Shown here: piece by piece, positions 53,682 to 62,870 of the stretch | How the letters are laid out: the number at the start of each line of letters is the position of its first letter | Numbering within the stretch: the first letter of the stretch is position 1 | NCBI GenBank assembly: GCA_036924835.1 | Contig: JBAGRR010000001.1 | Location: forward strand, 2,046,001-2,110,000 | From: Nitrobacteraceae bacterium AZCC 1564 | Lineage (GTDB): Bacteria; Pseudomonadota; Alphaproteobacteria; Rhizobiales; Xanthobacteraceae | Direction: 5' to 3' | DNA length: 64,000 nt | The notes under the pieces: generated by a model | The model's database searches: none | Seen by the model: only the letters and a program-made list of their open reading frames with translations | What the model was told of the DNA's origin: nothing | Made by a program: the position numbers and the translations under genes

Positions 53682-54007
53682 CTAGTGCGGTAGATCTGAC
53701 GTTCGTATCAGTATTAACCGCTGGTCCATCATACGAACGTCAGATCCAAAACCGCACTAGATTCATATTTTTGCTAGTGTCCCTTAGGTTCCGACATTCG
53801 TAAACAAGCTAGTGTCCCGTCTCCGAATAACCGCCTCATTTGCGGCGCGCTCGCACAGTCATTCGGAGACGGGACACTAGCAGAATCAAAATGCTAGTGT
53901 GGCTTTGTCTCGCAATTGCCGATGAGAAACCAGCCGCAAGAGAGATCGGCAACTGCGAGACGCCACACTAGCCGCAAACCAAACGAATGTCAGAACCGGG
54001 ACACTAG
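53682..54007 (-). repeat. Double-hairpin palindromic element, class B, reverse, split by another copy (copy 8)
   Basis: Arm 2 (53682-53760): CTAGTGCGG, stem GATCTGACGTTCGTAT / ATACGAACGTCAGATC, CCGCACTAG. Linker ATTCATATTTTTG. Arm 1 begins at 53774 (CTAGTGTCC, stem GGTTCCGACATTCGT) and resumes after the nested class C copy with its partner ACGAATGTCAGAACC and GGACACTAG (54007). Without the insert the element is 163 bp, like the others. Its right end codes for the last residues of the MATE protein. Confidence 0.93.
53809..53971 (+). repeat. Double-hairpin palindromic element, class C, nested (copy 8b)
   Basis: Arm 1 (53809-53880): CTAGTGTCC, stem GTCTCCGAATAACCGC-like / TCATTCGGAGAC, GGACACTAG. 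Linker CAGAATCAAAATG. Arm 2 (53894-53971): CTAGTGTGG, stem GTCTCGCAATTGCCGAT / ATCGGCAACTGCGAGAC, CCACACTAG. It sits in the loop of arm 1 of copy 8, between GTAAACAAG and CCGCAAAC. If the CTAG at one border belongs to the target, the empty site would read AACAAG-CTAG-CCGCAAAC. Confidence 0.95.
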
Positions 54008-55387
54008 CCCGAGTTGATCGCGCCTGATCCAGCGCGCCATCATCACGCAGGCCACCACCGCGAGACCGGTGGCAAGACCGATCCAGACGCCGAGCCCCTC
54101 AAAGCCCATTCTGAATGCGAAGAATAGGCTCATCGGCATTCCGACGCCCCAATACCCGATAGCAGCATAGATCATCGGTACATGCGTATCCTGAAGGCCG
54201 CGCAGCATGCCGGCTCCGACCGCCTGCGCGCCATCCACGATCTGAAACATGGCGGCGCAAAACAGGAACGTTACTGCGGTATTCACCACCGTCATGTTGG
54301 TCGGATCCGCAACATCAATGAAGGCGCTGATCAACACCCGCGGCATGGTCATCATCACCACGCTCATCGTCGCCATGAACATCATGGCGAGCGCGAATGC
54401 GGTCCAGCCCGCGCGGGTGACCGCATCTCGATCCCGCGCACCGTGCGCTCGGCCGACGCGCACGGTAGCCGCCTGGCCAAGACCCATGGGCACCATGAAC
54501 GACGCCGACGCAATCTGAATCGCGATGGAATGCGCGGCGATGGCCGTCGCGCCGAATTGGCCCATCAGAAAAACAGCGGCGTTGAAGACGGTCACCTCGA
54601 ATGCAATCGTGGCTCCGATCGGCAGGCCAAGCCGCCACAGTGCGACAAGACGTGGCCAGTCCGGCCGCCACCAGCGCCCGAACAGATGATAGCGGCGCAG
54701 CCACCTGTTCAGGATCACCACCAGCGCAAGCCCGCAAAACAGAAACGCGTTCGAAAACGAAGTGGCGAGGCCTGATCCCTTCAGCCCGAGCGCCGGCAAA
54801 CCGAAATGGCCGAACACAAGCCCCCAGTTGGCTGCGATGTTGAACAGGATTGCCGTGGCGGTCACGATCAATGCCCAAAGCGGACGCTCCAGTGCCGAGA
54901 CAAAGGCACGCAACACGACGAAACCGAGAAAGGGCAGGAATCCCCATTGCAAATGGCGCACGAACGTTTGTGCATCGGCTGCGAGCTGCGGCTCCTGACC
55001 GAACCAGAGCAGGATCGTCTCACTGTGCCAGAGCACAATCCAGCTTGGCAGCGATATGATCACAGCCGTCCATAATCCCTGCCGAAACGTGCGCCGCACC
55101 TCACGCAGGACATGCTGCTTGCGGCCGAACGCCTCCGCCATCATTGGCGACGTTGCCGTAACGAGGCCGATGGCGAAAATGTGGAGCGCAAAATAGAGAT
55201 TCACGCCGAGCGCCGCCGCTGCCAGCGCGGATGATCCCAACCGGCCGATCATGATGATGTCGGTCGTCGTCAGCGCGATCTGCGCGAGATTGGTGAGAAC
55301 CAGCGGCCAGCCTAGCGACAGCATCGCCCGGAGTTCGCCGAGCCATGCAGCACGCGATAGCGCATTTTGGTGGGGATTAAACAGCAT
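53990..55387 (-). CDS. MATE family multidrug efflux protein
   Basis: 465 residues with 12 membrane helices in two MatE halves. Seen: 'GWPLVLTNLAQIALTTTDIIMIGRLG', 'GLVTATSPMMAEAFGR', and in the second half 'LGLPIGATIAFEVTVFNAAVFLMGQFG' and 'GLGQAATVRVGRAHGARD', the NorM-type pattern. Drug/cation antiport across the inner membrane is the family role. The last five codons (LVSRF) and TGA come from the end of a class B palindromic element (CTAGTGTCC-GGTTCTGA on this strand). Confidence 0.92.
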   Translation of the reverse strand: MLFNPHQNALSRAAWLGELRAMLSLGWPLVLTNLAQIALTTTDIIMIGRLGSSALAAAALGVNLYFALHIFAIGLVTATSPMMAEAFGRKQHVLREVRRTFRQGLWTAVIISLPSWIVLWHSETILLWFGQEPQLAADAQTFVRHLQWGFLPFLGFVVLRAFVSALERPLWALIVTATAILFNIAANWGLVFGHFGLPALGLKGSGLATSFSNAFLFCGLALVVILNRWLRRYHLFGRWWRPDWPRLVALWRLGLPIGATIAFEVTVFNAAVFLMGQFGATAIAAHSIAIQIASASFMVPMGLGQAATVRVGRAHGARDRDAVTRAGWTAFALAMMFMATMSVVMMTMPRVLISAFIDVADPTNMTVVNTAVTFLFCAAMFQIVDGAQAVGAGMLRGLQDTHVPMIYAAIGYWGVGMPMSLFFAFRMGFEGLGVWIGLATGLAVVACVMMARWIRRDQLGLVSRF

Positions 55388-55490
55388 GCTGACCGGTTAC
55401 ACCGGCACAGGCCGATTTGCTACAGTCGTCGTAACGGAACTGCGAAGCGGTGCGTGGGCACCGACCTAAACGACTGGATGCTGATCAGCG

Positions 55491-56504
55491 CTACTTGAGC
55501 GCTTCCGCCGGCACCCAGAACACTTCGCCTTCGGAATCATCCGTATCGAGCCAGAGCAACGGCAATTGCGGAAATGCGTCATCAAGCAGTTCACGGCCAC
55601 GACCGATTTCACATAACAAACCGCCGTGCGGTGTGAGATGCCGGCCCGCCTCGTTCAAGATCCTGCGCACGATATCGAGGCCGTCGATTCCGCCATCGAA
55701 CGCCATCGCCGGCTCGTGACGGCACTCGAGCGGCAGCCCCGCCATGCCGCCCGCGTCGACATAAGGCGGATTGGTGATGATCAGGTCGTAGCGCGCATCG
55801 CTGACCGCGTCGAACAGATCGCCCTGGTAGAGCGAGACCCGATCCTCAAGTCCGTAATCCGACACATTGCGTGCAGCAACCGCCAACGCATCCTTGGAAA
55901 GATCCACCGCATCGACGCTGGCATTGTGGAAGGTTTGGCTCGCGAGAATAGCCAAGCATGCGGACCCGGTGCACAAATCGAGGACGCGTTCAACCGAACC
56001 CGGATCATCGATTAACGAAGCGCCTTCGTCCTCTGTCTGGCCGCTAAAATGCGAGTCCAGCAGCTCGCCGATGAACGAGCGCGGCACGATTACCCGTTCA
56101 TCAACATAAAACGGCAAGCCGCGCATATAGATCTTGTTGACGAGGTAGGCCGATGGCTTTCGCGTCTCGATGCGTTGCGCGATCAGGTCCAGAATGCGTC
56201 CAGCTTCATGCGAGGTGACGCACGCAGTGGCAAACATCTCGAATTGGTCGGGACGAAGATGCAGCGTCTCGCACACCAGGAATGCTGCCTCAGCGACGGG
56301 ATCGGTGGTGCCGTGCGCAAACACGACCTGGGCCTCGGAGAAACGGCTCACGGCATAACGGACCAGATCCAGCAGTGTTCGCAGCTCACCCGGCGCCGCC
56401 CTGACAGGCTTCGCAACCTTAAGAGGCTTTTTGGATGCTTTTTTCGCACCAACAGGACGCTTAGCAAACGCCTTCGCGGCAATGGACTTCGATTTTTTTG
56501 CCAT
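55491..56504 (-). CDS. prmB: Ribosomal protein L3 glutamine methyltransferase
   Basis: 337 residues from the ATG; a TTG one codon earlier is not preferred. N5-methylates a Gln in L3 using SAM. A Lys/Ala-rich tail (residues 1-40) precedes the domain with 'VLDLCTGSACLAIL', the SAM motif, and the substrate motif 'IITNPPYVDAGGM' (NPPY). The basic N-terminus is longer than in E. coli PrmB and may bind RNA. It lies 24 bp downstream of moaE on the same strand. Confidence 0.93.
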   Translation of the reverse strand: MAKKSKSIAAKAFAKRPVGAKKASKKPLKVAKPVRAAPGELRTLLDLVRYAVSRFSEAQVVFAHGTTDPVAEAAFLVCETLHLRPDQFEMFATACVTSHEAGRILDLIAQRIETRKPSAYLVNKIYMRGLPFYVDERVIVPRSFIGELLDSHFSGQTEDEGASLIDDPGSVERVLDLCTGSACLAILASQTFHNASVDAVDLSKDALAVAARNVSDYGLEDRVSLYQGDLFDAVSDARYDLIITNPPYVDAGGMAGLPLECRHEPAMAFDGGIDGLDIVRRILNEAGRHLTPHGGLLCEIGRGRELLDDAFPQLPLLWLDTDDSEGEVFWVPAEALK

Positions 56505-56528
56505 CAAACTCTTCAGTATCTTTATGCC

Positions 56529-56993
56529 TTACGGCTTCCAGCGCGCCGCTGCTTCATCGTCATGGGCCTGCGCCTCGACCCATGCGTTGCCGCCTGCGCG
56601 TTCTTCCGATTTCCAGAAGGGGGCATTGGTCTTCAAGTAGTCCATTAAAAATTCCGCCGCCTGAAACGCGGCCTGCCGATGGGCGGAGGCGGTCAGCACC
56701 AACACGATATTGTCGCCTGGCACAACGCGGCCGTAACGATGGATCACTGTGATCCCCGTCAGCGGCCAACGCGTCTTCGCGTCATCCACGTGACGTGCGA
56801 TCTCGGCCTCGGCCATGCCGGGATAATGCTCAAGAGTCATCGCGGCAATAGCGTCGCTGCCCTCGCCGCCCCGGCAAATTCCCGAGAAGCTGACCACCGC
56901 GCCGATATCGGTACGGCCCTTGGTCATCGCCGCCATTTCCGCAGCGATGTCGAAATCAGCGGTCTGAAGGCGAATGGTCACCGGACAAGTCAT
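56529..56993 (-). CDS. moaE: Molybdopterin synthase catalytic subunit
   Basis: 154 residues. Seen: 'VSFSGICRG' (active-site entrance), 'MTLEHYPGMAE', 'VIHRYGRVVPGDNIVLV', 'AAFQAAEFLMDYLKTNAPFWKSE' with the conserved Lys residues that attack the MoaD thiocarboxylate. Adds sulfur to precursor Z. It is 7 bp downstream of moaD. Confidence 0.95.
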   Translation of the reverse strand: MTCPVTIRLQTADFDIAAEMAAMTKGRTDIGAVVSFSGICRGGEGSDAIAAMTLEHYPGMAEAEIARHVDDAKTRWPLTGITVIHRYGRVVPGDNIVLVLTASAHRQAAFQAAEFLMDYLKTNAPFWKSEERAGGNAWVEAQAHDDEAAARWKP

Positions 56994-57000
56994 GGAAAAT

Positions 57001-57252
57001 TCATCCGCCCGTCATCGGCGGAAAGAACGCAATCTCACGTGCGCCTATGATCACAGCGTCGGGCTTTACATGGCTGTGATCGATCGCGGCGCGAATCATA
57101 CGCGGCGAGGCAAAGGCATTGGCATATTCCTCGCCCCGGGCCACCAACCATTCCACGAGGTCGGCAACCGTACGCACATTGGCCGGAGGATCGATGGTTT
57201 CCTCAGCCTTGCCGACGCGCTCGCGCACCCAAGCGAAATAGAGAACCTTCAT
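57001..57252 (-). CDS. moaD: Molybdopterin synthase sulfur carrier subunit
   Basis: 83 residues, ubiquitin-like fold: 'MKVLYFAWVRERVG' start, 'VADLVEWLVARGEEYANAF', and the C-terminal 'FFPPMTGG', whose last Gly is thiocarboxylated. It overlaps the pgsA stop by 4 bp and feeds MoaE encoded just downstream. Confidence 0.95.
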   Translation of the reverse strand: MKVLYFAWVRERVGKAEETIDPPANVRTVADLVEWLVARGEEYANAFASPRMIRAAIDHSHVKPDAVIIGAREIAFFPPMTGG

Positions 57253-57863
57253 CGGTCCTCCTCAGTGAGATGATGGATTCCCGCACGCATGTAATCCCAC
57301 CCCGTATAGATGGTGAAGATCGCTGAAATCCACAACAAGGTAATCCCGATCAGGATCGTTTGCGGCAAGATCTGCTCTCCGGCTTCACCTGCGATCAGGA
57401 AACCAATAGCCACGAGTTGGACAGTGGTCTTCCACTTCGCCAACTGAGAGACCGGCACGCTGACACGGAGGGCCGCCAAGTATTCACGCAGACCCGAGAC
57501 CAGAATCTCGCGGCAGAGAATCACGATCGCGGCCCACAGCGACCATCCGCGGATGGTCTCGTCCGCCGCCAGCATCAGCAGACACGACGCCACCAGGAGC
57601 TTGTCAGCGATTGGATCGAGCATCCGGCCAAATGCCGATTGCTGGTCCCACATCCGCGCATAGTAGCCATCAAGGAAGTCGGTGACGCCGGCAGCAATGA
57701 AGATAAACAGCGCGACCCAGCGCAGCCACAGCGGCGCCCCCAAGAGGGACTGGGCATACATACAACCGATTACCACCGGGACCGCCACGATCCGGGAGTA
57801 GGTGAGGATGTTGGGCAACGACAGCGATCGTTTCGCTGGCTTTCTGGCGACGACACTGGTCAT
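57249..57863 (-). CDS. pgsA: CDP-diacylglycerol-glycerol-3-phosphate 3-phosphatidyltransferase
   Basis: 204 residues from the ATG (a TTG lies four codons earlier). The CDP-alcohol phosphatidyltransferase motif D-G-x2-A-R-x8-G-x3-D-x3-D is seen in 'DGYYARMWDQQSAFGRMLDP' followed by IADKL. Five to six membrane helices. Makes phosphatidylglycerophosphate in the inner membrane. The order uvrC-pgsA-moaD-moaE recurs in relatives. It lies 111 bp after uvrC. Confidence 0.94.
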   Translation of the reverse strand: MTSVVARKPAKRSLSLPNILTYSRIVAVPVVIGCMYAQSLLGAPLWLRWVALFIFIAAGVTDFLDGYYARMWDQQSAFGRMLDPIADKLLVASCLLMLAADETIRGWSLWAAIVILCREILVSGLREYLAALRVSVPVSQLAKWKTTVQLVAIGFLIAGEAGEQILPQTILIGITLLWISAIFTIYTGWDYMRAGIHHLTEEDR

Positions 57864-57974
57864 GGGTGTTACCAATACTGCGAAAGCTCCCGCGTCAACA
57901 GTCAGCGGCGGTATTTTGGACAGGTCGGAAGACAGAATTCATCTACACGTAATTTCCTGCCGAAAAATGATCCG

Positions 57975-60059
57975 TCAGCCGTTGTTGGGGTGGAAAAAAT
58001 CGAAAATCTTGCGTGCACTCTCGGCGCTGACACCGGGAACCTTGCCGAGATCGGCCAGGGAAGCCCGCTCGATCTCCTTGAGGGTCCCGAAATGATGAAG
58101 CAAGGCACGCTTGCGGGACGGCCCGATGCCGGGGATCTCCTGCAATCCGGCCTCGCGAATGTCTTTCTTGCGCAGCTTGCGATGTGATCCGATCACGAAG
58201 CGGTGCGCCTCGTCGCGCAGCCGCTGGATGAAATACAGCACTGGATCGCGCGGTTCGAGCTTGATCGATGGCCGGTCTGGCATGAACAGGGTCTCACGCC
58301 CCGCATCGCGGTCGGGCCCCTTGGCTACGGCGATCAGTGAGACCTGGGTCAGGTTCAATTCCGTGAAAATTGCACGTGCCGCATTCAACTGGCCCTGTCC
58401 GCCATCGATGATGACAAGATCGGGCCATCGCGGCACCGTGTCTTCGGACTCTTGCGGCGAATGAGGTTCGCTGTCCTGAGGCGCTTCATTCAGCAGCCGC
58501 TTGAAGCGGCGCTCCAGCACCTCGCGCATCATTGCGTAATCGTCCCCCGGCGTCAGCCCTTGCGACTTGATGTTGAATTTCCGGTACTGATTTTTCAGCA
58601 GACCATCGGGTCCGGCAACAATCATCGCGCCAACAGCGTTGGTGCCTTGAATGTGGCTATTGTCGTAGACCTCGATACGACGAGGCACGCGCGGCAGAGC
58701 GAGCGTCGCGGCGAGACCCTGCAACAGTCGCGCTTGCGTCGCGGTGTCGGCCAGCTTGCGTCCCAGCGCCTCGCGCGCATTGGTCAATGCATGCGCGACA
58801 AGTTCTTTCTTCTCGCCACGTTGCGGTGTCGCGACCTCGACCTTGAAACCTGCCTTCACACTCAATGCTTCGGCGAGCAGTTCCTGATCATCGACACGAT
58901 GCGAAAGCAGGATCTGCTTCGGCGGCGGTTTGTCATCGTAGAACTGCGACAGGAACGACCCGAGCACTTCTTCCGGCGCGAGCGATTTGTCGGCGCGCGG
59001 GAAATAAGCGCGGTTGCCCCAGTTCTGCCCTGTCCGGAAGAAGAAAACTTCGACACACGTGTATCCACCTTCCTGATGGAGGGCGAACACATCCGCCTCC
59101 TCCACAGTGCGCGGATTGATGCCCTGCTGGGACTGAATGGCCGATAGCGCTGCAAGGCGATCACGATAGAGTGCCGCGCGCTCGAATTCGAGGTCGTTCG
59201 ACGCCTTTTCCATCTCGGCCGCAAGCAGTTCCTTCACGGCGCGGCTGCGTCCGGACAAAAAGTCGCTCGCTTCGCGCACCAGCTCCGTGTAGCCGGGAAA
59301 ATCGATCTCGCCTGTGCATGGGCCGGAGCAGCGCTTGATTTGATACAGGAGGCATGGCCGCGTCCGGCTCTCGAAGAATGAATCCGTGCATGAGCGCACG
59401 AGGAACGCGCGCTGCAACGCTGTGATCGTGCGGTTCACCGCTCCCACCGATGCGAACGGTCCGAAGTAGCGGCCCGGCCGCGTCTGGGCACCGCGATGCT
59501 TGAGAATCTGAGGCGCCCAGTGATCGCCCGTGATCAGAATATAGGGGAACGATTTGTCGTCCCGCAGCAGCACGTTGAAGCGCGGACGCAGTTGCTTGAT
59601 CAGATTGGCTTCAAGCAGCAGGGCTTCGGTTTCCGTCGCGGTCGAAACGATTTCCACCGCGACGGTCGCGGCAATCATTCGTGCGATCCGCGCCGGATGA
59701 CCGGTGGGCCGCGCATAAGACGACAGTCGCTTTTTGACGCTCTTCGCCTTGCCCACATAGAGCACATCATTTGCAGCGTTCAGCATGCGATAGACGCCGG
59801 GCGCTGTCGGCGCGAGTTTCACCGCGCGTTCGATTGCCGCACGGCCGGCAGCAAGCGTGCCCTCCGACGCTGGCTCGTCAGGCTCGTCGATCTGCTCCGG
59901 AAGACGGCCCTCGTCGTCCTCGTCAGTGGAGGTCGCATCGGCAGACATCGTGGCGGGGTCCACGTCCTGACCGCCCAAGTTCCCTGACGAAAGGTCCCGC
60001 GGTTGTGTCTGGAACGCCGGATCCTTCGGCTGCGAGGGATCAGTATTGTCGTGAGTCAT
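57975..60059 (-). CDS. uvrC: UvrC, excinuclease ABC subunit C
   Basis: 694 residues. Makes both incisions in nucleotide excision repair. An acidic N-terminal extension of about 80 residues (rich in Asp, Glu, Pro) precedes the GIY-YIG nuclease ('[20 protein letters not shown]'). Then a Cys-rich segment ('[17 protein letters not shown]'), a UVR domain ('[16 protein letters not shown]'), the RNase H-like domain with '[14 protein letters not shown]', and C-terminal helix-hairpin-helix motifs ('[20 protein letters not shown]'). The extension is unusual compared with E. coli. Confidence 0.96.
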   Translation of the reverse strand: MTHDNTDPSQPKDPAFQTQPRDLSSGNLGGQDVDPATMSADATSTDEDDEGRLPEQIDEPDEPASEGTLAAGRAAIERAVKLAPTAPGVYRMLNAANDVLYVGKAKSVKKRLSSYARPTGHPARIARMIAATVAVEIVSTATETEALLLEANLIKQLRPRFNVLLRDDKSFPYILITGDHWAPQILKHRGAQTRPGRYFGPFASVGAVNRTITALQRAFLVRSCTDSFFESRTRPCLLYQIKRCSGPCTGEIDFPGYTELVREASDFLSGRSRAVKELLAAEMEKASNDLEFERAALYRDRLAALSAIQSQQGINPRTVEEADVFALHQEGGYTCVEVFFFRTGQNWGNRAYFPRADKSLAPEEVLGSFLSQFYDDKPPPKQILLSHRVDDQELLAEALSVKAGFKVEVATPQRGEKKELVAHALTNAREALGRKLADTATQARLLQGLAATLALPRVPRRIEVYDNSHIQGTNAVGAMIVAGPDGLLKNQYRKFNIKSQGLTPGDDYAMMREVLERRFKRLLNEAPQDSEPHSPQESEDTVPRWPDLVIIDGGQGQLNAARAIFTELNLTQVSLIAVAKGPDRDAGRETLFMPDRPSIKLEPRDPVLYFIQRLRDEAHRFVIGSHRKLRKKDIREAGLQEIPGIGPSRKRALLHHFGTLKEIERASLADLGKVPGVSAESARKIFDFFHPNNG

Positions 60060-60181
60060 GATTGGAATTTATGTACTGCGAGCGGATTGATCCAGCGCAG
60101 GGCTTGCACGGAAAAGCCCATGTCGCGCCCAATGCCGGTCAAAGACGGATTGCAAAGACGCGGCGCGAACCGGCTGTGGCG

Positions 60182-60348
60182 CTAGTGTCCCGAATCCAAA
60201 GTCCGCCTCATCGTGCGGCGCGCTCCTTAGCGGACTTCGGATTCGAGAGGACACTAGTAAATATATGATTCTAGTGTGGTTTAGGTTCAGAAGTTCGCTG
60301 GAAGGACTCGCGGGAAAAATCGGGCGAACTTCTGAACCACCACGCTAG
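60182..60348 (+). repeat. Double-hairpin palindromic element, class A, forward (copy 10)
   Basis: Arm 1 (60182-60257): CTAGTGTCC, stem GAATCCAAAGTCCGC / GCGGACTTCGGATTC, GGACACTAG. Linker TAAATATATGATT. Arm 2 (60271-60348): CTAGTGTGG, stem GTTCAGAAGTTCGC / GCGAACTTCTGAAC, CCACGCTAG. It lies 123 bp upstream of uvrC. Confidence 0.93.
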
Positions 60349-60394
60349 CGCTTTTAACACTTTCTTAGGGACGTTAATGGGGCGGCAACCCGCG

Positions 60395-60410
60395 TTAACG
60401 AGCGCTTAAC
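60395..60410 (+). promoter_or_regulatory. CtrA box upstream of the outer-membrane protein gene
   Basis: TTAA-CGAGCGC-TTAAC, an exact match to the CtrA consensus TTAA-N7-TTAAC, 134 bp before the ATG at 60544. CtrA is the alphaproteobacterial cell-cycle regulator. A near-box TTAATGG is 20 bp upstream. It could act on the plus-strand gene. Confidence 0.7.
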
Positions 60411-60543
60411 GTAAAACTCTCGATAAATTTTTCACAGAAAAGGTGGAATTCCGTAACCATGACGGACCCACCGCGGCAGCCCGGCTGCGCCTGCAGATGA
60501 ACTAAACCCGGCGATTCCGGGCACGTGCGTGAGGGAAGTAAGA

Positions 60544-61173
60544 ATGAGTAAGACGGCATTTGGCGGAGCGATCGTCGCCGCGATTTGCATGACCACATCT
60601 GCACAAGCAGCGGACTATTACGGCAACCGGCCTTATGCCCAGCAGCCTTACACCGTCAGCCAACCTCTCACGAACAGCTGGATCGGCCCCTATATCGGCG
60701 GCAATCTCGGATACAGCTGGGGTGACATGACCCACAATCCCGCCAAGCCGGCAGGCGTACTGGGCGGCATTCAGGCCGGCTATAATTGGCAGTCCGGAGC
60801 ATTGGTCTTCGGTGTCGAGGGCGACCTTCAGATCAATGGCGCCGAGGACACCTTCGCTCCCTGGAAGTTTTCCAACCCATGGTTCGGCACGGCTCGCGGC
60901 CGTATCGGCTATGCCTTCAACAACATCCTGCTCTACGGCACCGGCGGCCTCGCATTCGGCGGTTTGAAGGGTGAGAACTATTTCCTTTCAGAGAGCCACA
61001 CGGGACTCGGCTGGACCGTGGGCGTCGGTGCAGAGGTTGCTCTCACTCAGCGCTGGTCCGCCAAGATCGAGTATCTTTATGTAGACCTGTCCGACAGAAA
61101 TTTTTCGATCACCGGTCTGCCTAATGGCTACGAATTCAACACGGTGCGTGTGGGCGTGAACTATCGGTTCTGA
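60544..61173 (+). CDS. Outer-membrane beta-barrel protein (Omp25/31-like)
   Basis: 209 residues from the second in-frame start; GAGGGAAG lies upstream, whereas the GTG at 60529 overlaps it. A signal peptide ends near AQAAD. The barrel begins after 'WIGPYIGGNLGYSWG' and shows alternating strands with aromatic girdles: 'GGIQAGYNWQSGALVFGVEGDL', 'ARGRIGYAFNNILLYGTGGLAFGG', 'WTVGVGAEVALTQRWSAKIEYLYVDL', and the C-terminal 'VRVGVNYRF', ending in Phe. This is the Rhizobiales OMP_b-brl type. A strong terminator follows. Confidence 0.9.
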   Translation: MSKTAFGGAIVAAICMTTSAQAADYYGNRPYAQQPYTVSQPLTNSWIGPYIGGNLGYSWGDMTHNPAKPAGVLGGIQAGYNWQSGALVFGVEGDLQINGAEDTFAPWKFSNPWFGTARGRIGYAFNNILLYGTGGLAFGGLKGENYFLSESHTGLGWTVGVGAEVALTQRWSAKIEYLYVDLSDRNFSITGLPNGYEFNTVRVGVNYRF

Positions 61174-61196
61174 TCACGCGTCGTCATAGGACCTTC

Positions 61197-61224
61197 AAAT
61201 CCCGGGTTCTGCCCGGGATTTTCG
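61197..61224 (+). terminator. Terminator of the outer-membrane protein gene
   Basis: ATCCCGGG-TTCTG-CCCGGGAT (61199-61219) followed by TTTTCG, 26 bp after the stop codon. Confidence 0.85.
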
Positions 61225-61349
61225 TTAGAGCAGCCGCATTCGTGCTCCAAACAATCGCGATCAACGGATGCCATTGAATGAATGCCGCGCGCCAGCATCG
61301 ACGCGACGACGCGACAAGCAACGGCTATCGTGCCCGCGTTAGTGCAGGA

Positions 61350-61565
61350 TCAGGACGAAACCACCAGATCAACCGCTTTCGGTCCCTTGCCCTTTTTATC
61401 GGGCTCGACCTCGAAAGTGATGCGCTGTCCTTCCGCCAGATTCTTCAGCCCGGCGCGCTCGACTGCCGTGATGTGCACAAAGACATCACGACCGCCATCA
61501 TCCGGTTTGATGAATCCATAACCACGTTCCGCATTGAAAAACTTGACGGTCCCCGTCATGGCCAT
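61350..61565 (-). CDS. Cold-shock domain protein (CspA family)
   Basis: 71 residues from the ATG with GGAG 7 nt upstream; the longer frame has no RBS. RNP motifs are 'GYGFIKPDD' (RNP1, KGFGFI-like) and 'DVFVHITAVE' (RNP2). The opening 'GTVKFFNAERGYGFI' and the end 'KGPKAVDLVV' fit the family. It binds single-stranded RNA and DNA and is usually an RNA chaperone. Stands alone. Confidence 0.94.
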   Translation of the reverse strand: MAMTGTVKFFNAERGYGFIKPDDGGRDVFVHITAVERAGLKNLAEGQRITFEVEPDKKGKGPKAVDLVVSS

Positions 61566-61836
61566 CGGGAAACTCCTACCGCATTGCTCCACCGTTGCGC
61601 TAACACGCAGCGGCCCGACCGGACATTCACCTGCCGGAACGCATCGGCCTGGGAGCAGTCCGGGAAAACCGGATTACGCTCGAGGCCTCGTCATTCCGCC
61701 GCCCCCATTTGCGGGCGCGGGACGTAAAGCCAGCCATCACATGACCAGCATAATACGGTTCGTGTCAGATTGACTACGGCGCTTTTGGCCTCGCTTTGAG
61801 CGCAATTCCGGCCATACCCAAAATGGGTGATGCCGA

Positions 61837-62700
61837 TCAGCCCCGGAGCGCGTCCACCCGGAAGCGCCCCGCGCCCCCCTGCCCCAGCGGCTTTTCCAGT
61901 TCGTGCAGGATCGCCTTCAATTCAGCGGCCAGCGTCCATGGCGGATTGACGATCAAGAGACCCGTCGAGACCAGCCCGGAGTCTGCCGTTTGCGGCGCCA
62001 CGCTGAACTCCACGCGCAGGCATTTGGCTTCGCTCCCCCCGCCCGCATTCGCAACCCGCGCAACGCGATCGGCCAGTGTCTCGGCTGCGCGGCGCTCCTT
62101 GATCGGATACCACAGCATATAAATACCGGTCGGCCACTTTCCGTGCGCTGCGGCAAACCCGTCGGCAAGCCGCGTAAATTCATCGCGGCTCTCAAAAGGC
62201 GGATCAACCAGCACCAGCCCTCGACGCTCATTCGGCGGCACGAACGCAGGCAACGCCATCCAGCCATCGAGGTCTACGACGCGCCCCTGAGGATCGCGAT
62301 GCAATGCACGGATCAGTTGCTTTCGAGCCTTCGGTTCGAGTTCGCAAGCGACAAGGCGATCTTGCGGGCGCAATAGGGCCCGGGCGATCAATGGTGAGCC
62401 AGGGTAAGCTGTGAGGTCACGCTGGGGATTGAAGGCGCGCACGATATCAAGATAGGGCGCGACGAGCGTCATCACCGAATCTGACAGCCGAGCCTGCATC
62501 AGTCGCGCGATGCCCGTTCGCCATTCGCCGCCGCGCTCGGCCTCATCGCTTGTGAGATCGTAAAGCCCCGCCCCGGCATGCGTATCGATCACGCGAAACG
62601 CGGCAGGCTTCTCGTGCAGATAGCTCAGGATGCGCGCCAGCGTGATGTGCTTGATCACATCAGCAAAGTTTCCGGCGTGAAAGGCGTGGCGATAGTTCAT
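61837..62700 (-). CDS. rlmJ: 23S rRNA (adenine2030-N6)-methyltransferase
   Basis: 287 residues. N6-methylates a 23S rRNA adenine with SAM. Seen: 'MNYRHAFHAGNFADVIKHI', 'RVIDTHAGAGLYDL' (SAM motif), the catalytic 'LVLVDPPFE' (DPPF), and 'YPIKERR'. The C-terminus holds 'LLIVNPPWTLAAELKAILHELEKPLG'. It is a monocistronic gene. Confidence 0.94.
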   Translation of the reverse strand: MNYRHAFHAGNFADVIKHITLARILSYLHEKPAAFRVIDTHAGAGLYDLTSDEAERGGEWRTGIARLMQARLSDSVMTLVAPYLDIVRAFNPQRDLTAYPGSPLIARALLRPQDRLVACELEPKARKQLIRALHRDPQGRVVDLDGWMALPAFVPPNERRGLVLVDPPFESRDEFTRLADGFAAAHGKWPTGIYMLWYPIKERRAAETLADRVARVANAGGGSEAKCLRVEFSVAPQTADSGLVSTGLLIVNPPWTLAAELKAILHELEKPLGQGGAGRFRVDALRG

Positions 62701-62870
62701 GCCGCGACAGTTACGACATCGGCGCGGGAAAGTAACGCAGGGATAATGGCTCCCTTACTCGCTAAGGGGCAGCGAGAGTGCTCCTCTTCCAGCCTCGCGG
62801 ACGTGCCCGGGATTTAAGGCACGGGTGCCGCTCCGAAACAAATTCGAGCGGCACCTCTATAATCGTAGGA

